A DNA stretch of 27,351 nt from Bacteroidales bacterium (GTDB taxonomy: Bacteria > Bacteroidota > Bacteroidia > Bacteroidales > UBA932). Positions 16,224-23,728 of this stretch are shown one piece after another. Where the stretch lies: NCBI GenBank assembly GCA_017472115.1, contig JAFUQW010000141.1:1-27351 (forward strand), written 5' to 3'. The notes beneath the pieces are model-generated. The model did no database searches, was not told the DNA's origin, and saw nothing but the letters and a program-made list of their open reading frames with translations. The number at the start of each line of letters is the position of its first letter. Position 1 is the stretch's first letter. A program made the translations under genes and the position numbers.

Positions 16224-17312
16224 ATGGTTATGAAACGAATGATCACATTATTTGCCGTATTGACAGCGTTTGCTTTTCATGCGGTTGATTCAAAGGCATG
16301 TACCGGTATATCCCTCACATCTGCCGACGGAAGCAGAATTGTAGCGAGGACGGTGGAGTGGGCGGCTACACCGATGCAGTGCGGATATGTCGTGGCACCA
16401 CGGGGACATGCACATCAGTCTTATACTCCTACTGGCGATAATGGATTGAAATACAATGCTGTATATGGTTATGTGGGTATTTATACCGAATATGAGCCTT
16501 TCGTGGTGGAGGGCATAAACGAAGCAGGACTTTCTGCGGGACTTTTCTTCTTCCCACAATATGGAGAGTATGCACCTTATAATGAGGCTCACAATGCCAA
16601 GACATTGTGTGACATGCAGTTTGTGTCGTGGGTACTCTCACAGTTCTCAAGCATAGACCAGGTCAAGGAGGCGATCAAGAACATCGACCTCGTCACCCTC
16701 AATCACAAGATCGGAGCAGTTCATTGGAGAATCGCCCAGCCTGACGGACGCATGGTGGTTCTTGAAGTCGTAGCAGGGGTACCTCATTTCTATGAAAACA
16801 AGCTCGGAGTCCTAACGAACGCACCGGGATTCCCATGGCACATGACGAACCTCAATAATTATGTCAATCTCGTACCGGGCTCGGCACCTGACAATGAAAT
16901 AAAGCCAGGCATCACCCTTCAGCCTTTAGGACATGGAAGCGGAATGCTCGGACTTCCCGGAGATTTCACTGCTCCGTCAAGATTTGTCCGTGCAACTTTC
17001 TTCCAGACCACCTCACCTGTATGGGCGACCGGTTTCGAGACTGTAGTACAGGCATTCCATATCCTGAACAACTTCGATATTCCTATAGGCAGCCAGCATC
17101 TGAAGGCGGATATTCCGAAGAATCTTCCGAGTGCCACCCAGTTTACGGCTGTCACAGACCAGACTGCAATGAAGTTCTATTACAGGACTGCGTGGAACAG
17201 CAACATCCGATGCATAGACCTGATGGGCATTGATTTCCATAAGGTCAAATATCAGTCTCATCCTCTTGATGAGGTTCAGCAGCAGCCTGTAGAGATGGTG
17301 AAGCTGAAGTAA
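16224..17312 (+). CDS. secreted choloylglycine hydrolase family enzyme (bile salt hydrolase or penicillin V acylase-like)
   Basis: This is an Ntn-fold linear amide C-N hydrolase, which would deconjugate bile salts or cleave related amides. A signal peptide (1-25, ending DSKA) is followed directly by Cys26, the N-terminal nucleophile freed by cleavage. Further family features are Arg42 (VARTVEW), GINEAGLSAGLFFFP, VLTNAPGFPWHMTNL and GLPGDFTAPSRFVRA, with the Asn and Arg of the active site. Length 362 fits the Bacteroides-type secreted forms, which are longer than the cytoplasmic Gram-positive enzymes. I start at the ATG at 16224; the ATG at 16230 is equally plausible and a GTG at 16176 would spoil the signal peptide. 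Bile salt versus penicillin preference cannot be read safely. A BASS-family transporter gene lies 7.7 kb away. Confidence 0.88.
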   Translation: MVMKRMITLFAVLTAFAFHAVDSKACTGISLTSADGSRIVARTVEWAATPMQCGYVVAPRGHAHQSYTPTGDNGLKYNAVYGYVGIYTEYEPFVVEGINEAGLSAGLFFFPQYGEYAPYNEAHNAKTLCDMQFVSWVLSQFSSIDQVKEAIKNIDLVTLNHKIGAVHWRIAQPDGRMVVLEVVAGVPHFYENKLGVLTNAPGFPWHMTNLNNYVNLVPGSAPDNEIKPGITLQPLGHGSGMLGLPGDFTAPSRFVRATFFQTTSPVWATGFETVVQAFHILNNFDIPIGSQHLKADIPKNLPSATQFTAVTDQTAMKFYYRTAWNSNIRCIDLMGIDFHKVKYQSHPLDEVQQQPVEMVKLK

Positions 17313-17321
17313 GGCTTCCGT

Positions 17322-17355
17322 CCTCAGAAATGGCATGGCCGGCCATAATCTGAGG
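17322..17355 (+). terminator. hairpin after the choloylglycine hydrolase gene
   Basis: CCTCAGA (17322-17328) pairs with TCTGAGG (17349-17355), enclosing the perfect palindrome ATGGCCGGCCAT (17335-17346). It begins 10 bases after the stop. No T-run follows, so it is a probable but not classical terminator. Confidence 0.5.
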
Positions 17356-17383
17356 CTCACCATATATCACCTTTATTTGCATG

Positions 17384-17420
17384 GTCGCCGGGAATCTGTC
17401 TTTAAACAGGCCCCGGCGAC
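17384..17420 (+). other. strong GC-rich hairpin upstream of the yfcC-like gene
   Basis: GTCGCCGGG (17384-17392) and CCCGGCGAC (17412-17420) form a perfect 9 bp stem, with an inner CTGT/ACAG pairing. It is followed by GGTTTGTTTG. It could be a second terminator or a control element for the carrier gene at 17471. A weak -7-like TATCTTCG lies at 17442-17449 without a well placed -33. Confidence 0.5.
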
Positions 17421-17470
17421 GGTTTGTTTGCATAAATGTGTTATCTTCGCAGCCTAATTCACTAATACCT

Positions 17471-18982
17471 ATGGGAAAGATCAGAGTTCCGAACACTTAC
17501 GTAATCATCTTCACGGTAATCGTCATCTGTGCCATTGCAACCTGGCTTATTCCGGGAGGCAATCCTCAGTCATGGCAGATATTCTCTGCCCTGTATGAAG
17601 GATTCAGCCGTCAGGCCGGCATCATCGCCTTTGTCCTCATCATAGGAGGGGCATTCTGGGTAGTGAACAGCACCAAGGCGGTGGATTACGGCATTATGAG
17701 GTTCATATCCAAGGCCCGTCGGCTTGAACGTTACTCCCTCGTCCGAAGGATTGGTGTAGGTAACATAGTGATAGTGAGTGTCATGCTTCTCTTCGGTCTT
17801 TTCGGAGCCGTATTCGGAATGAGCGAAGAGACCATCGCATTTGTGGCTGTAGTCATTCCGTTGGCTAAATCCTTAGGCTATGACGAGATAGTCGGAGTCT
17901 GCATGGTATATGTCGCGGCACATGTCGGATTTGCGGGCGCAATGCTGAATCCTTTCACAATCGGCATTGCCCAGGACATGGCCGGCCTTCCGCTTTTCTC
18001 CGGCATAGAATACAGGACATTCTGTTGGATTGTCCTGATGCTCATCACTATAATATTCGTGCTCCTGTATGCATCAAAAGTGAAACGACAGCGCGCTCTG
18101 AATGGATTCGATGTCCGGGATGAAATACTTCCTGCCGAGACCATGGAATCCCCGGAAGGTGCTGGAAGACAGGCATGGATCACATTTTCGTTGATAAGCA
18201 TTATCCTTCTTCTCTTTTCCATATTCCATGCTTCTGAATGCGTGATAACCATAGGGCAGAGCTCTTTCGATGTTCCGTGGCTTCTGTGGGTTCTTGACGG
18301 ACTCTTCGTCCTGTTCTCGATACTTGCATTGAGGAATTCTTCCCAGATGTATGTCCTTAACATGCTGATGTTCTCTATTGTGTTCCTTGTATTCGGAGTG
18401 ATGGGATACGGCTGGTATCTGCCTGAAATCTGCGCTCTGTTCATGGGACTGGCTGTGGCTTCGGGATATGCAGCCGGCTATTCGGCCGACAATATCGCCA
18501 AGGAATTCATAGCGGGAGCAAAAGACATATTCTCCGCGGCCCTTGTGATAGGATTCGCGGCCGGCATAATAGTCATTCTCGAAAACGGTGAAGTGATCGA
18601 CACCATGCTTGCATCGATGGCTTCAGCACTTGAAGAATCCGGAAGAGTAGGGGCCCTGGGCACGATGTACGCCGTCCAGACCTTCATCAACCTCTTCATC
18701 CCTTCAGCATCAGCCAAGGCTGCCGTGACCATGCCTATAATGGCGCCATTCGCCGACATGATCGGAGTATCACGTCAGGCTACTGTGCTTGCATTCCAGT
18801 TCGGTGACGGCTTCACCAATATGATCACTCCATGTTCCGGTGTCCTGATGGCTGTCCTTTCTGTGGCGAAAATCCCGTACGAAAAATGGGTCAGATGGGT
18901 GTGGAAGTTCATACTTCTTCTCATTGCCGTAGGATTCATACTTCTTCTTCCTACGCTCTTCATGAACCTCTCAGGTTTCTGA
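17471..18982 (+). CDS. YfcC-family membrane carrier (DcuC/C4-dicarboxylate-carrier-like)
   Basis: This is a polytopic inner membrane protein of 503 residues in the YfcC family, part of the ion transporter superfamily with C4-dicarboxylate carriers. The ATG at 17471 gives MGKIRVPNTYVIIFTVIV, the usual start (a basic turn, then helix 1 ending TWLIPGG). Conserved features are GAVFGMSEETIAFVAVVIPL near 117-136, AGAMLNPFTIGIAQ, and, in the second half, FIPSASAKAAVTMPIMAP and FGDGFTNMITPCSGVLMAVL, the paired hairpin and unwound helix signatures. About 12 helices are predicted. Substrates in this family are mostly unproven; carboxylates or small peptides are guesses. It is followed by a hairpin and a regulator gene on the same strand. 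Confidence 0.88.
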   Translation: MGKIRVPNTYVIIFTVIVICAIATWLIPGGNPQSWQIFSALYEGFSRQAGIIAFVLIIGGAFWVVNSTKAVDYGIMRFISKARRLERYSLVRRIGVGNIVIVSVMLLFGLFGAVFGMSEETIAFVAVVIPLAKSLGYDEIVGVCMVYVAAHVGFAGAMLNPFTIGIAQDMAGLPLFSGIEYRTFCWIVLMLITIIFVLLYASKVKRQRALNGFDVRDEILPAETMESPEGAGRQAWITFSLISIILLLFSIFHASECVITIGQSSFDVPWLLWVLDGLFVLFSILALRNSSQMYVLNMLMFSIVFLVFGVMGYGWYLPEICALFMGLAVASGYAAGYSADNIAKEFIAGAKDIFSAALVIGFAAGIIVILENGEVIDTMLASMASALEESGRVGALGTMYAVQTFINLFIPSASAKAAVTMPIMAPFADMIGVSRQATVLAFQFGDGFTNMITPCSGVLMAVLSVAKIPYEKWVRWVWKFILLLIAVGFILLLPTLFMNLSGF

Positions 18983-19005
18983 CAGCCGCATCCTCTCGTA
19001 AAATC

Positions 19006-19035
19006 AGAAGGGCTACCTTCACAGGCGGCCCTTCT
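19006..19035 (+). terminator. hairpin after the yfcC-like gene
   Basis: AGAAGGGC (19006-19013) and GCCCTTCT (19028-19035) form a perfect 8 bp stem around a 14-base loop, 23 bases after the carrier stop. There is no T-run directly after it. It is the likely transcript end; the remaining 18983-19276 gap holds the next gene's control region. Confidence 0.6.
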
Positions 19036-19201
19036 CACGTGTACTTTAACTTAGATTTAGGTCAAACAGTGTTGTAACAATTTTGTTTTTAACGTCTTGT
19101 TGTCTCTCTTATTTCACCTTATGGATGCAAAGATATAGCATGTATGCCATTTGCAGAAAAAAGTGTTATCTGTGGGCTGAAATTGTGACTTTATGCCCGA
19201 T

Positions 19202-19234
19202 TTTGGGACTAAAATCAATTATTTGGGACTAAAA
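19202..19234 (+). promoter_or_regulatory. 13 bp direct repeat upstream of the LytTR regulator gene
   Basis: TTTGGGACTAAAA occurs at 19202-19214 and again at 19222-19234, 20 bases apart start to start, about two helical turns. LytTR proteins are known to bind paired direct repeats at about this spacing, so a binding site for the encoded regulator is a reasonable inference. The second copy contains the TTTG of the promoter -33 element. Confidence 0.5.
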
Positions 19235-19253
19235 AATAAATTTTGTAATTTTG
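19222..19253 (+). promoter_or_regulatory. Bacteroidota-type promoter for the LytTR regulator gene
   Basis: TTTG at 19222-19225, a 20-base spacer and TAATTTTG at 19246-19253 match both consensus elements exactly. Predicted transcription start is near 19257, about 20 bases before the ATG at 19277. Confidence 0.7.
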
Positions 19254-19275
19254 TCACACAAAAATTGTGACAAAA
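19249..19275 (+). promoter_or_regulatory. 27 bp inverted repeat (operator-like) at the LytTR gene start
   Basis: TTTTGTCACA (19249-19258) and TGTGACAAAA (19266-19275) are a perfect 10 bp inverted repeat with a 7-base centre. It overlaps the -7 element and ends one base before the start codon. A further AATTGTGAC half-site lies at 19181-19189. The position suits a repressor operator; a leader mRNA hairpin is the alternative. Confidence 0.55.
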
Positions 19276-19276
19276 C

Positions 19277-20077
19277 ATGCTACCGTTTACAGGACTTTTC
19301 AGAAGATTCATACCTCAGCTGCTGCACATGATCGTGCTGCCGATATTCTTCTTTGTATTCATCCTCATCTATCATCCTTTCGATACGGTGGAATTCATGG
19401 GGAAGGACTGGTTCGCCGTGCATCTGACCATCATTTCATGCATAATATTGCTATGCATAATCCTGATGAGGCTCCTGTTCTATTTCCTGCCTCTGCGTCT
19501 GAATCTGGCCATATACATATTCTGGTGTCTCTTGGAGGTGATATTCACCTCGCTTTTCGTAGCCTTGTATCTTTGGCTTGCCGTACATAGGGAACTCCCT
19601 TACTTCGAGGTAGTGGCTTCGTCATTCGAGTACCTCTTCTTCTCCCTCGTCATTCCATATACGATACTTGCCTTATCGATCAGGCTGTACGAGTATAATG
19701 ACAAGTTCAACAATCCGGAAGAGACAACTGCCCAAAGAATGCGTTTCTATGATGACAGACACAATCTCAAGTTCGTAATTACGCCGGAATCTCTTCTGTA
19801 CATTGCGGCCGAAGAGAATTATATCAACATCTTCTATACGGAAAACGGCAAGGAAAAGACCTATGCGCTGAGAAGCTCCATGAAGGCTGTCGAGGAACTC
19901 TGCCTCGACAACGGTATGGTCAGATGTCACAGGTCTTTCTATATCAACCCGCGTCATGTAGATGTGTTGAGAAAAGACAAGGAAGGCGTCATGTATGCCG
20001 AACTCGACGCAAAGGAAAGCCGCCATGTCCCAGTCTCAAAGACATATTACAAAATCCTCTCGGAAAAGCTGTATTAG
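19277..20077 (+). CDS. membrane-anchored LytTR-family DNA-binding regulator
   Basis: This is a transcription regulator of 266 residues that joins four predicted membrane helices (about 14-32, 47-68, 77-102, 115-137) to a C-terminal LytTR DNA-binding domain (about 160-266). LytTR hallmarks are LLYIAAEENYINIFY (173-187), the helix after ALRSSM, VRCHRSFYIN (215-224) and VPVSKTYYKIL. No receiver or kinase domain is present, so a signal would have to act through the membrane part. This architecture is common in Bacteroidota and its ligands are unknown. The promoter carries a direct repeat and an inverted repeat, suggesting autoregulation. Possible targets include its neighbours, but no matching repeat was noticed elsewhere in the window. 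It converges on the kinase gene 42 bases downstream. Confidence 0.9.
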   Translation: MLPFTGLFRRFIPQLLHMIVLPIFFFVFILIYHPFDTVEFMGKDWFAVHLTIISCIILLCIILMRLLFYFLPLRLNLAIYIFWCLLEVIFTSLFVALYLWLAVHRELPYFEVVASSFEYLFFSLVIPYTILALSIRLYEYNDKFNNPEETTAQRMRFYDDRHNLKFVITPESLLYIAAEENYINIFYTENGKEKTYALRSSMKAVEELCLDNGMVRCHRSFYINPRHVDVLRKDKEGVMYAELDAKESRHVPVSKTYYKILSEKLY

Positions 20078-20119
20078 CCTTGCCGGGAGGATCATAGGAT
20101 GTTCTCTTTACAAAGTCTG

Positions 20120-20731
20120 TCAGAAAAGTCCGTACAGCTGTGCGTCTATCTTGTCAGTTATGGATGCGAAGTCGGCCGGACGGTTCTCGAAATCCATGTC
20201 GTCAGCTTCGATAACGAGCACCTTGCCCTTGTAATCTCCTATCCATTCGTCATATCTCTCATTGAGATTGTTGAGATATTCGATACTGATGCTCTTCTCA
20301 TAGTCGCGTCCCCTTTTCTGTATCTGTGACACTAAGTGGGGGACTGACGACTTGAGATATATCAGCAGGTCAGGTTCCCTGACCATGGACATCATCAGGT
20401 TGAAGAGCTGCATATAGGTGTCGAAATCTCTGTCTGAAAGGTTTCCCATCGCCTTGTTGTTTGCAACGAAGATATGTACTCCCTCCATTATCGTTCTGTC
20501 CTGGATGATGACATCATCGGACTTTGATATGTCGATAAGATCCTGAAAACGCTGAGCAAGGAAATAGGTCTCGAGGTTGTATGACCACCTCTCAATATCC
20601 TTGTAGTAGTCTTCAAGATACGGATTATATGTGACGGCCTCATATTTTGGAGTCCATCCATAATGCTCAGCGAGCATCCTTGTGAGTGTTGTCTTGCCGC
20701 AGCCGATGTTTCCGGCGATTCCTATATGCAT
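20120..20731 (-). CDS. deoxynucleoside kinase (dNK/dGK family)
   Basis: This enzyme phosphorylates deoxynucleosides for salvage, 203 residues. The P-loop is GNIGCGKTT (7-15), followed by a helix-rich nucleoside-binding region with YNPYLEDYYKD (about 35-45) and YFLAQRFQDL. The family's base-binding acid-Arg motif appears as IIQDRTIMEG, and a LID-like Arg-rich segment as IQKRGRDYEKSI. Length matches the bacterial deoxyadenosine/deoxyguanosine kinase group; which base is preferred is not clear. It lies 51 bases after gdhA on the same strand with no terminator visible, so cotranscription from the gdhA promoter is likely. The end faces the LytTR gene. Confidence 0.88.
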   Translation of the reverse strand: MHIGIAGNIGCGKTTLTRMLAEHYGWTPKYEAVTYNPYLEDYYKDIERWSYNLETYFLAQRFQDLIDISKSDDVIIQDRTIMEGVHIFVANNKAMGNLSDRDFDTYMQLFNLMMSMVREPDLLIYLKSSVPHLVSQIQKRGRDYEKSISIEYLNNLNERYDEWIGDYKGKVLVIEADDMDFENRPADFASITDKIDAQLYGLF

Positions 20732-20782
20732 GATATTATTGTTTTTTAAGAAGTGTCTCTCCGGTCAGGCCGAGTGTCCAAA

Positions 20783-22138
20783 TCAGACAAGGCCCTGAGC
20801 CATCATGGCTTCTGCAACCTTTATGAAGCCAGCGATATTGGCGCCCTTGACATAATTTACATATCCGTCCGGCTCAGTACCGTATTTTACACAAGCTTCA
20901 TGGATGTCCGTCATTATCCTCCTGAGGTTTGCGTCAACTTCCTCCGGTGTCCATTTGAGCCTCATCGAGTTCTGTGTCATCTCAAGACCTGATGTCGCCA
21001 CACCGCCTGCATTTGAGGCCTTGCCGGGTGAATAGAGCAGTTTCGCGCTCTGGAACACCTCTATGGCCTCCGGTGTGCATGGCATGTTGGCTCCTTCGGC
21101 AACGCACATGCATCCGTTGGCTACAAGAGTCCGGGCTTCATCTCCGTTGAGTTCGTTCTGTGTAGCGCACGGCATGGCTATGTCGCATTTCACACTCCAT
21201 GGACGCTCTCCTGCGAAATACTTTGCTGACGGATATTTCTCAAGGTATTCCCTTATACGTCCCCTATAGACGTTCTTTATTTCCATTATATGTGCAAGCT
21301 TCTCTTCATCAATGCCTTCCGGATCATGGATGAATCCGCTTGAGTCGGACATCGTCACTACCTTCGCGCCGAGCTGAAGGGCTTTCTTTGCTGCAAACTG
21401 CGCCACATTTCCCGAGCCTGATATGGCTACGGTCTTGCCTTCATAGCTGTCACCTTTTGTGGCAAGCATGGCCGCCGCAAAATAACATGTACCGAATCCG
21501 GTTGCTTCCGGACGCATAGGGCTTCCTCCGAAGGTCTGTCCCTTTCCGGTCAGGACTCCAGTGAACTCGTCGCGGAGCCTCTTGTACTGTCCGAACATAT
21601 AGCCTACTTCACGTCCTCCGACTCCGATGTCTCCGGCAGGGACGTCTGTGTCTGCCCCTATATGTCTGTAGAGCTCTGTCATGAAGCTCTGGCAGAATCT
21701 CATCACCTCGTTGTCAGACTTGCCTTTAGGGTCGAAGTCCGATCCGCCTTTGGCTGAACCCATCGGCAGGGTAGTGAGGCTGTTCTTGAAGGTCTGCTCG
21801 AAGGCGAGGAACTTCATGATGCTGAGGTTTACGCTCGGATGAAAACGGATGCCTCCCTTGTACGGGCCGATGGCACTGTTGCACTGTACCCTGAATCCTC
21901 GGTTCACGCGTACTTCTCCTTCGTCGTCAAGCCATGGAACGCGGAAAATGATGATCCTTTCCGGCTCCACAATCCTTTCCATTATCTTCTGGTCCATCAG
22001 ATAAGGATGTTCCGTAATGTAAGGTGCAACGCTCTCGAGCACTTCTTTCACTGCCTGGTGAAACTCCTTTTCACCCGGATTTCTGGCTATGAGGTCAGCC
22101 ATGAATCCGTCAACATAGTTCTGTGTAAACTGATCCAT
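20783..22138 (-). CDS. gdhA: NADP-type glutamate dehydrogenase
   Basis: It catalyses reductive amination of 2-oxoglutarate with ammonia and NADPH to glutamate, the main ammonia assimilation step in many gut Bacteroidales. At 451 residues it belongs to the hexameric small GDH group. Substrate residues are visible: Lys94 in GPYKGGIRF, the PMGSAKGGSDFDPKGKS block with catalytic Lys130, and Asp170 in VPAGDIGVGGREVGY. The Rossmann motif is ISGSGNVAQ (239-247), and the second strand ends TMSDSSGF, with Ser rather than a lone acid, as in NADP-specific enzymes. A hairpin lies in the leader or just before it (22178-22203), and a -7-like TAAATTTG starts at 22210. It is probably cotranscribed with the kinase gene. 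Confidence 0.96.
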   Translation of the reverse strand: MDQFTQNYVDGFMADLIARNPGEKEFHQAVKEVLESVAPYITEHPYLMDQKIMERIVEPERIIIFRVPWLDDEGEVRVNRGFRVQCNSAIGPYKGGIRFHPSVNLSIMKFLAFEQTFKNSLTTLPMGSAKGGSDFDPKGKSDNEVMRFCQSFMTELYRHIGADTDVPAGDIGVGGREVGYMFGQYKRLRDEFTGVLTGKGQTFGGSPMRPEATGFGTCYFAAAMLATKGDSYEGKTVAISGSGNVAQFAAKKALQLGAKVVTMSDSSGFIHDPEGIDEEKLAHIMEIKNVYRGRIREYLEKYPSAKYFAGERPWSVKCDIAMPCATQNELNGDEARTLVANGCMCVAEGANMPCTPEAIEVFQSAKLLYSPGKASNAGGVATSGLEMTQNSMRLKWTPEEVDANLRRIMTDIHEACVKYGTEPDGYVNYVKGANIAGFIKVAEAMMAQGLV

Positions 22139-22177
22139 AATCGTATCTATTTGTTTAGGGGTTTGTCATTAACAAAA

Positions 22178-22203
22178 GTGCTTCCGCGAAAGCGCGAAAG
22201 CAC
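22178..22203 (-). terminator. 11 bp hairpin between the Omp85-like gene and gdhA
   Basis: On the minus strand GTGCTTTCGCG, loop CTTT, CGCGGAAGCAC forms an 11 bp stem with one wobble pair, followed by TTTTG. By form it is a terminator for the envelope operon ending at 22241. It also starts at the last base of a TAAATTTG promoter element (22210-22203), so it would form the very 5' end of the gdhA transcript. Which role holds is undecided. Confidence 0.6.
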
Positions 22204-22235
22204 AAATTTACGTTTTTTCTATCAAATATCCGCAA
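22203..22235 (-). promoter_or_regulatory. probable gdhA promoter
   Basis: TAAATTTG (22210 to 22203, minus strand) is an exact -7 element. A TTG at 22235-22233 lies 22 bases upstream, near but not at the usual spacing, so the -33 half is weak. The leader to the ATG at 22138 would be about 60 bases. Confidence 0.45.
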
Positions 22236-22240
22236 CTTTT

Positions 22241-23728
22241 TTAGAAGAGGAAGCCGGTATTTATGTAGAAAGCTCCGTTACCGTCCTGCTTGTTGAAGCA
22301 GCGTGCGTATTCGAATGCGACGATGAAGTTCTGGTTCATTATGAAGCGGAGACCTGCACCTGCAGAGCCGTGGAAACCATCTTTTCTGTTGATTACGAAG
22401 GTCTTGTAGAGGTCTTCATATTTCATTAATTCTACAGCTCCTGCAAGAGGATCGGCTGCAGATTCCACAATCTTCTGTTTTGCCGCATCGGTGAAATTCA
22501 TGTCATATCCTCTGAATACATGTGCACCGTCGCAGAATCCGCTGAGGGCAAAGGCTATATTCTGCTTCCAAAGCTTGAAATCAATGAATTTCCAGCGGAG
22601 TTCGGCATTGAAGAAGCCTACATCAAGGCCCTGTACCCTGTTCAGCATCAGACCTCTGACTGTGCGGTATCCTCCGAATCCGTCATTGTCAGCCTTGATT
22701 CCCATATTGGTGTAGAAAGGCATAGAGTACCATGGAGAATCTTTGCCGAATGTTCCCTGATATGCAATTCTGTATGCAAAGGTCAGCTTGCCGTCTTTGA
22801 CTATTGGGACATACTGGCGGAAAGTCGCGCAGTACTTATAGTGCCCGTGAGTGGTGCCGAGCCATTCGGGAGCTGCGATGACATGAGCCTCAGCCCAGAT
22901 ACCTTTGGTAGGATTGTTCTCCACATTACGGCTGTCGTACATGAGACCGACTCTGATAGAGGATGTAAGGCCTCCGTCTGCCTCATCCTCAGGAATGATG
23001 CCCCATATCTTGTAGAGATCGAAGAGGGAAGTGCCTCCCAGAACCTCATATCCCTTCGGAACAAAAGACTTTGCACCCACCCAAGAAAAGTTGTAGCCTG
23101 CTTCCCAGTAGAAATTCTCCAGAATCTTGCCGGTAAAGTCGATCTTGGCTTTCACAAGATCTCGTCCGAAGCGGTAGAATCCCTTCGGATATTTCCCTTT
23201 TGCCTCTAACTTTGCACCGGCCTCGTCAGGCAGATAGCTTGACCATCCGTCCTCGAACATCTGCTTGCTGGTGATATAGTTGCTCTGATAGCCGTTGAAT
23301 CCGTAGAAGTCTAATGCGGCATCTTTATAGTATCCCGTGCAGATGGACATCCTGACACCCGGAATGAGAGTCTTGTTGTCGTAATTCACAATGAACTTAT
23401 AGCTGTTGATCGCACTTTCCTTGGTATAGGCTGATGCTTCGAAATACCACTGTGAGTTGGGGTTGGGATAGTTCTTTCCGTCTCCGAAATTGTAGAGGTT
23501 AAGGAGGGCTCCGAACTGGAATCCGCGGTCTGCGTCAAACGCGACGACAGGAAGAGGGCCGAAATTGGTTCCGGTCTTGATGATCTCGCCCTTCTCGTTA
23601 TATTTGACCTCTTTCTTTTTCTTTGACTCTTTCTGTTCTGCGGCAGCTTCTGTGCCGGCAGTGTCTATGGCCATGACAGGGATGCAGAGCATCATGGCAG
23701 CCATGGCTGTGATGAATGTTCTTTTCAT
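22241..23728 (-). CDS. outer membrane beta-barrel of the Omp85 (BamA/TamA) superfamily
   Basis: This is an outer membrane protein of 495 residues. A signal peptide (1-20, ending PVMA) is followed by a Lys/Glu-rich linker (KESKKKKEVK, about 33-42) and no POTRA domain, then a barrel with alternating amphipathic strands. GGYRTVRGL at about 358 matches the conserved (V/L)RG motif of the inward-folded Omp85 loop. The chain ends in an aromatic residue (GFLF), as barrels recognised by the BAM machinery do. Proteins of this POTRA-less type are common in Bacteroidota and of unknown role; it need not insert other proteins. Its start overlaps the acyltransferase stop by 4 bases, placing it last in a three-gene operon. 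Confidence 0.82.
   Translation of the reverse strand: MKRTFITAMAAMMLCIPVMAIDTAGTEAAAEQKESKKKKEVKYNEKGEIIKTGTNFGPLPVVAFDADRGFQFGALLNLYNFGDGKNYPNPNSQWYFEASAYTKESAINSYKFIVNYDNKTLIPGVRMSICTGYYKDAALDFYGFNGYQSNYITSKQMFEDGWSSYLPDEAGAKLEAKGKYPKGFYRFGRDLVKAKIDFTGKILENFYWEAGYNFSWVGAKSFVPKGYEVLGGTSLFDLYKIWGIIPEDEADGGLTSSIRVGLMYDSRNVENNPTKGIWAEAHVIAAPEWLGTTHGHYKYCATFRQYVPIVKDGKLTFAYRIAYQGTFGKDSPWYSMPFYTNMGIKADNDGFGGYRTVRGLMLNRVQGLDVGFFNAELRWKFIDFKLWKQNIAFALSGFCDGAHVFRGYDMNFTDAAKQKIVESAADPLAGAVELMKYEDLYKTFVINRKDGFHGSAGAGLRFIMNQNFIVAFEYARCFNKQDGNGAFYINTGFLF

Noticed and set aside
22520..23209. Plus-strand open frame of 229 codons opposite the Omp85-like gene
   Set aside because: It mirrors the barrel gene's codon pattern; no start signal or domain of its own.
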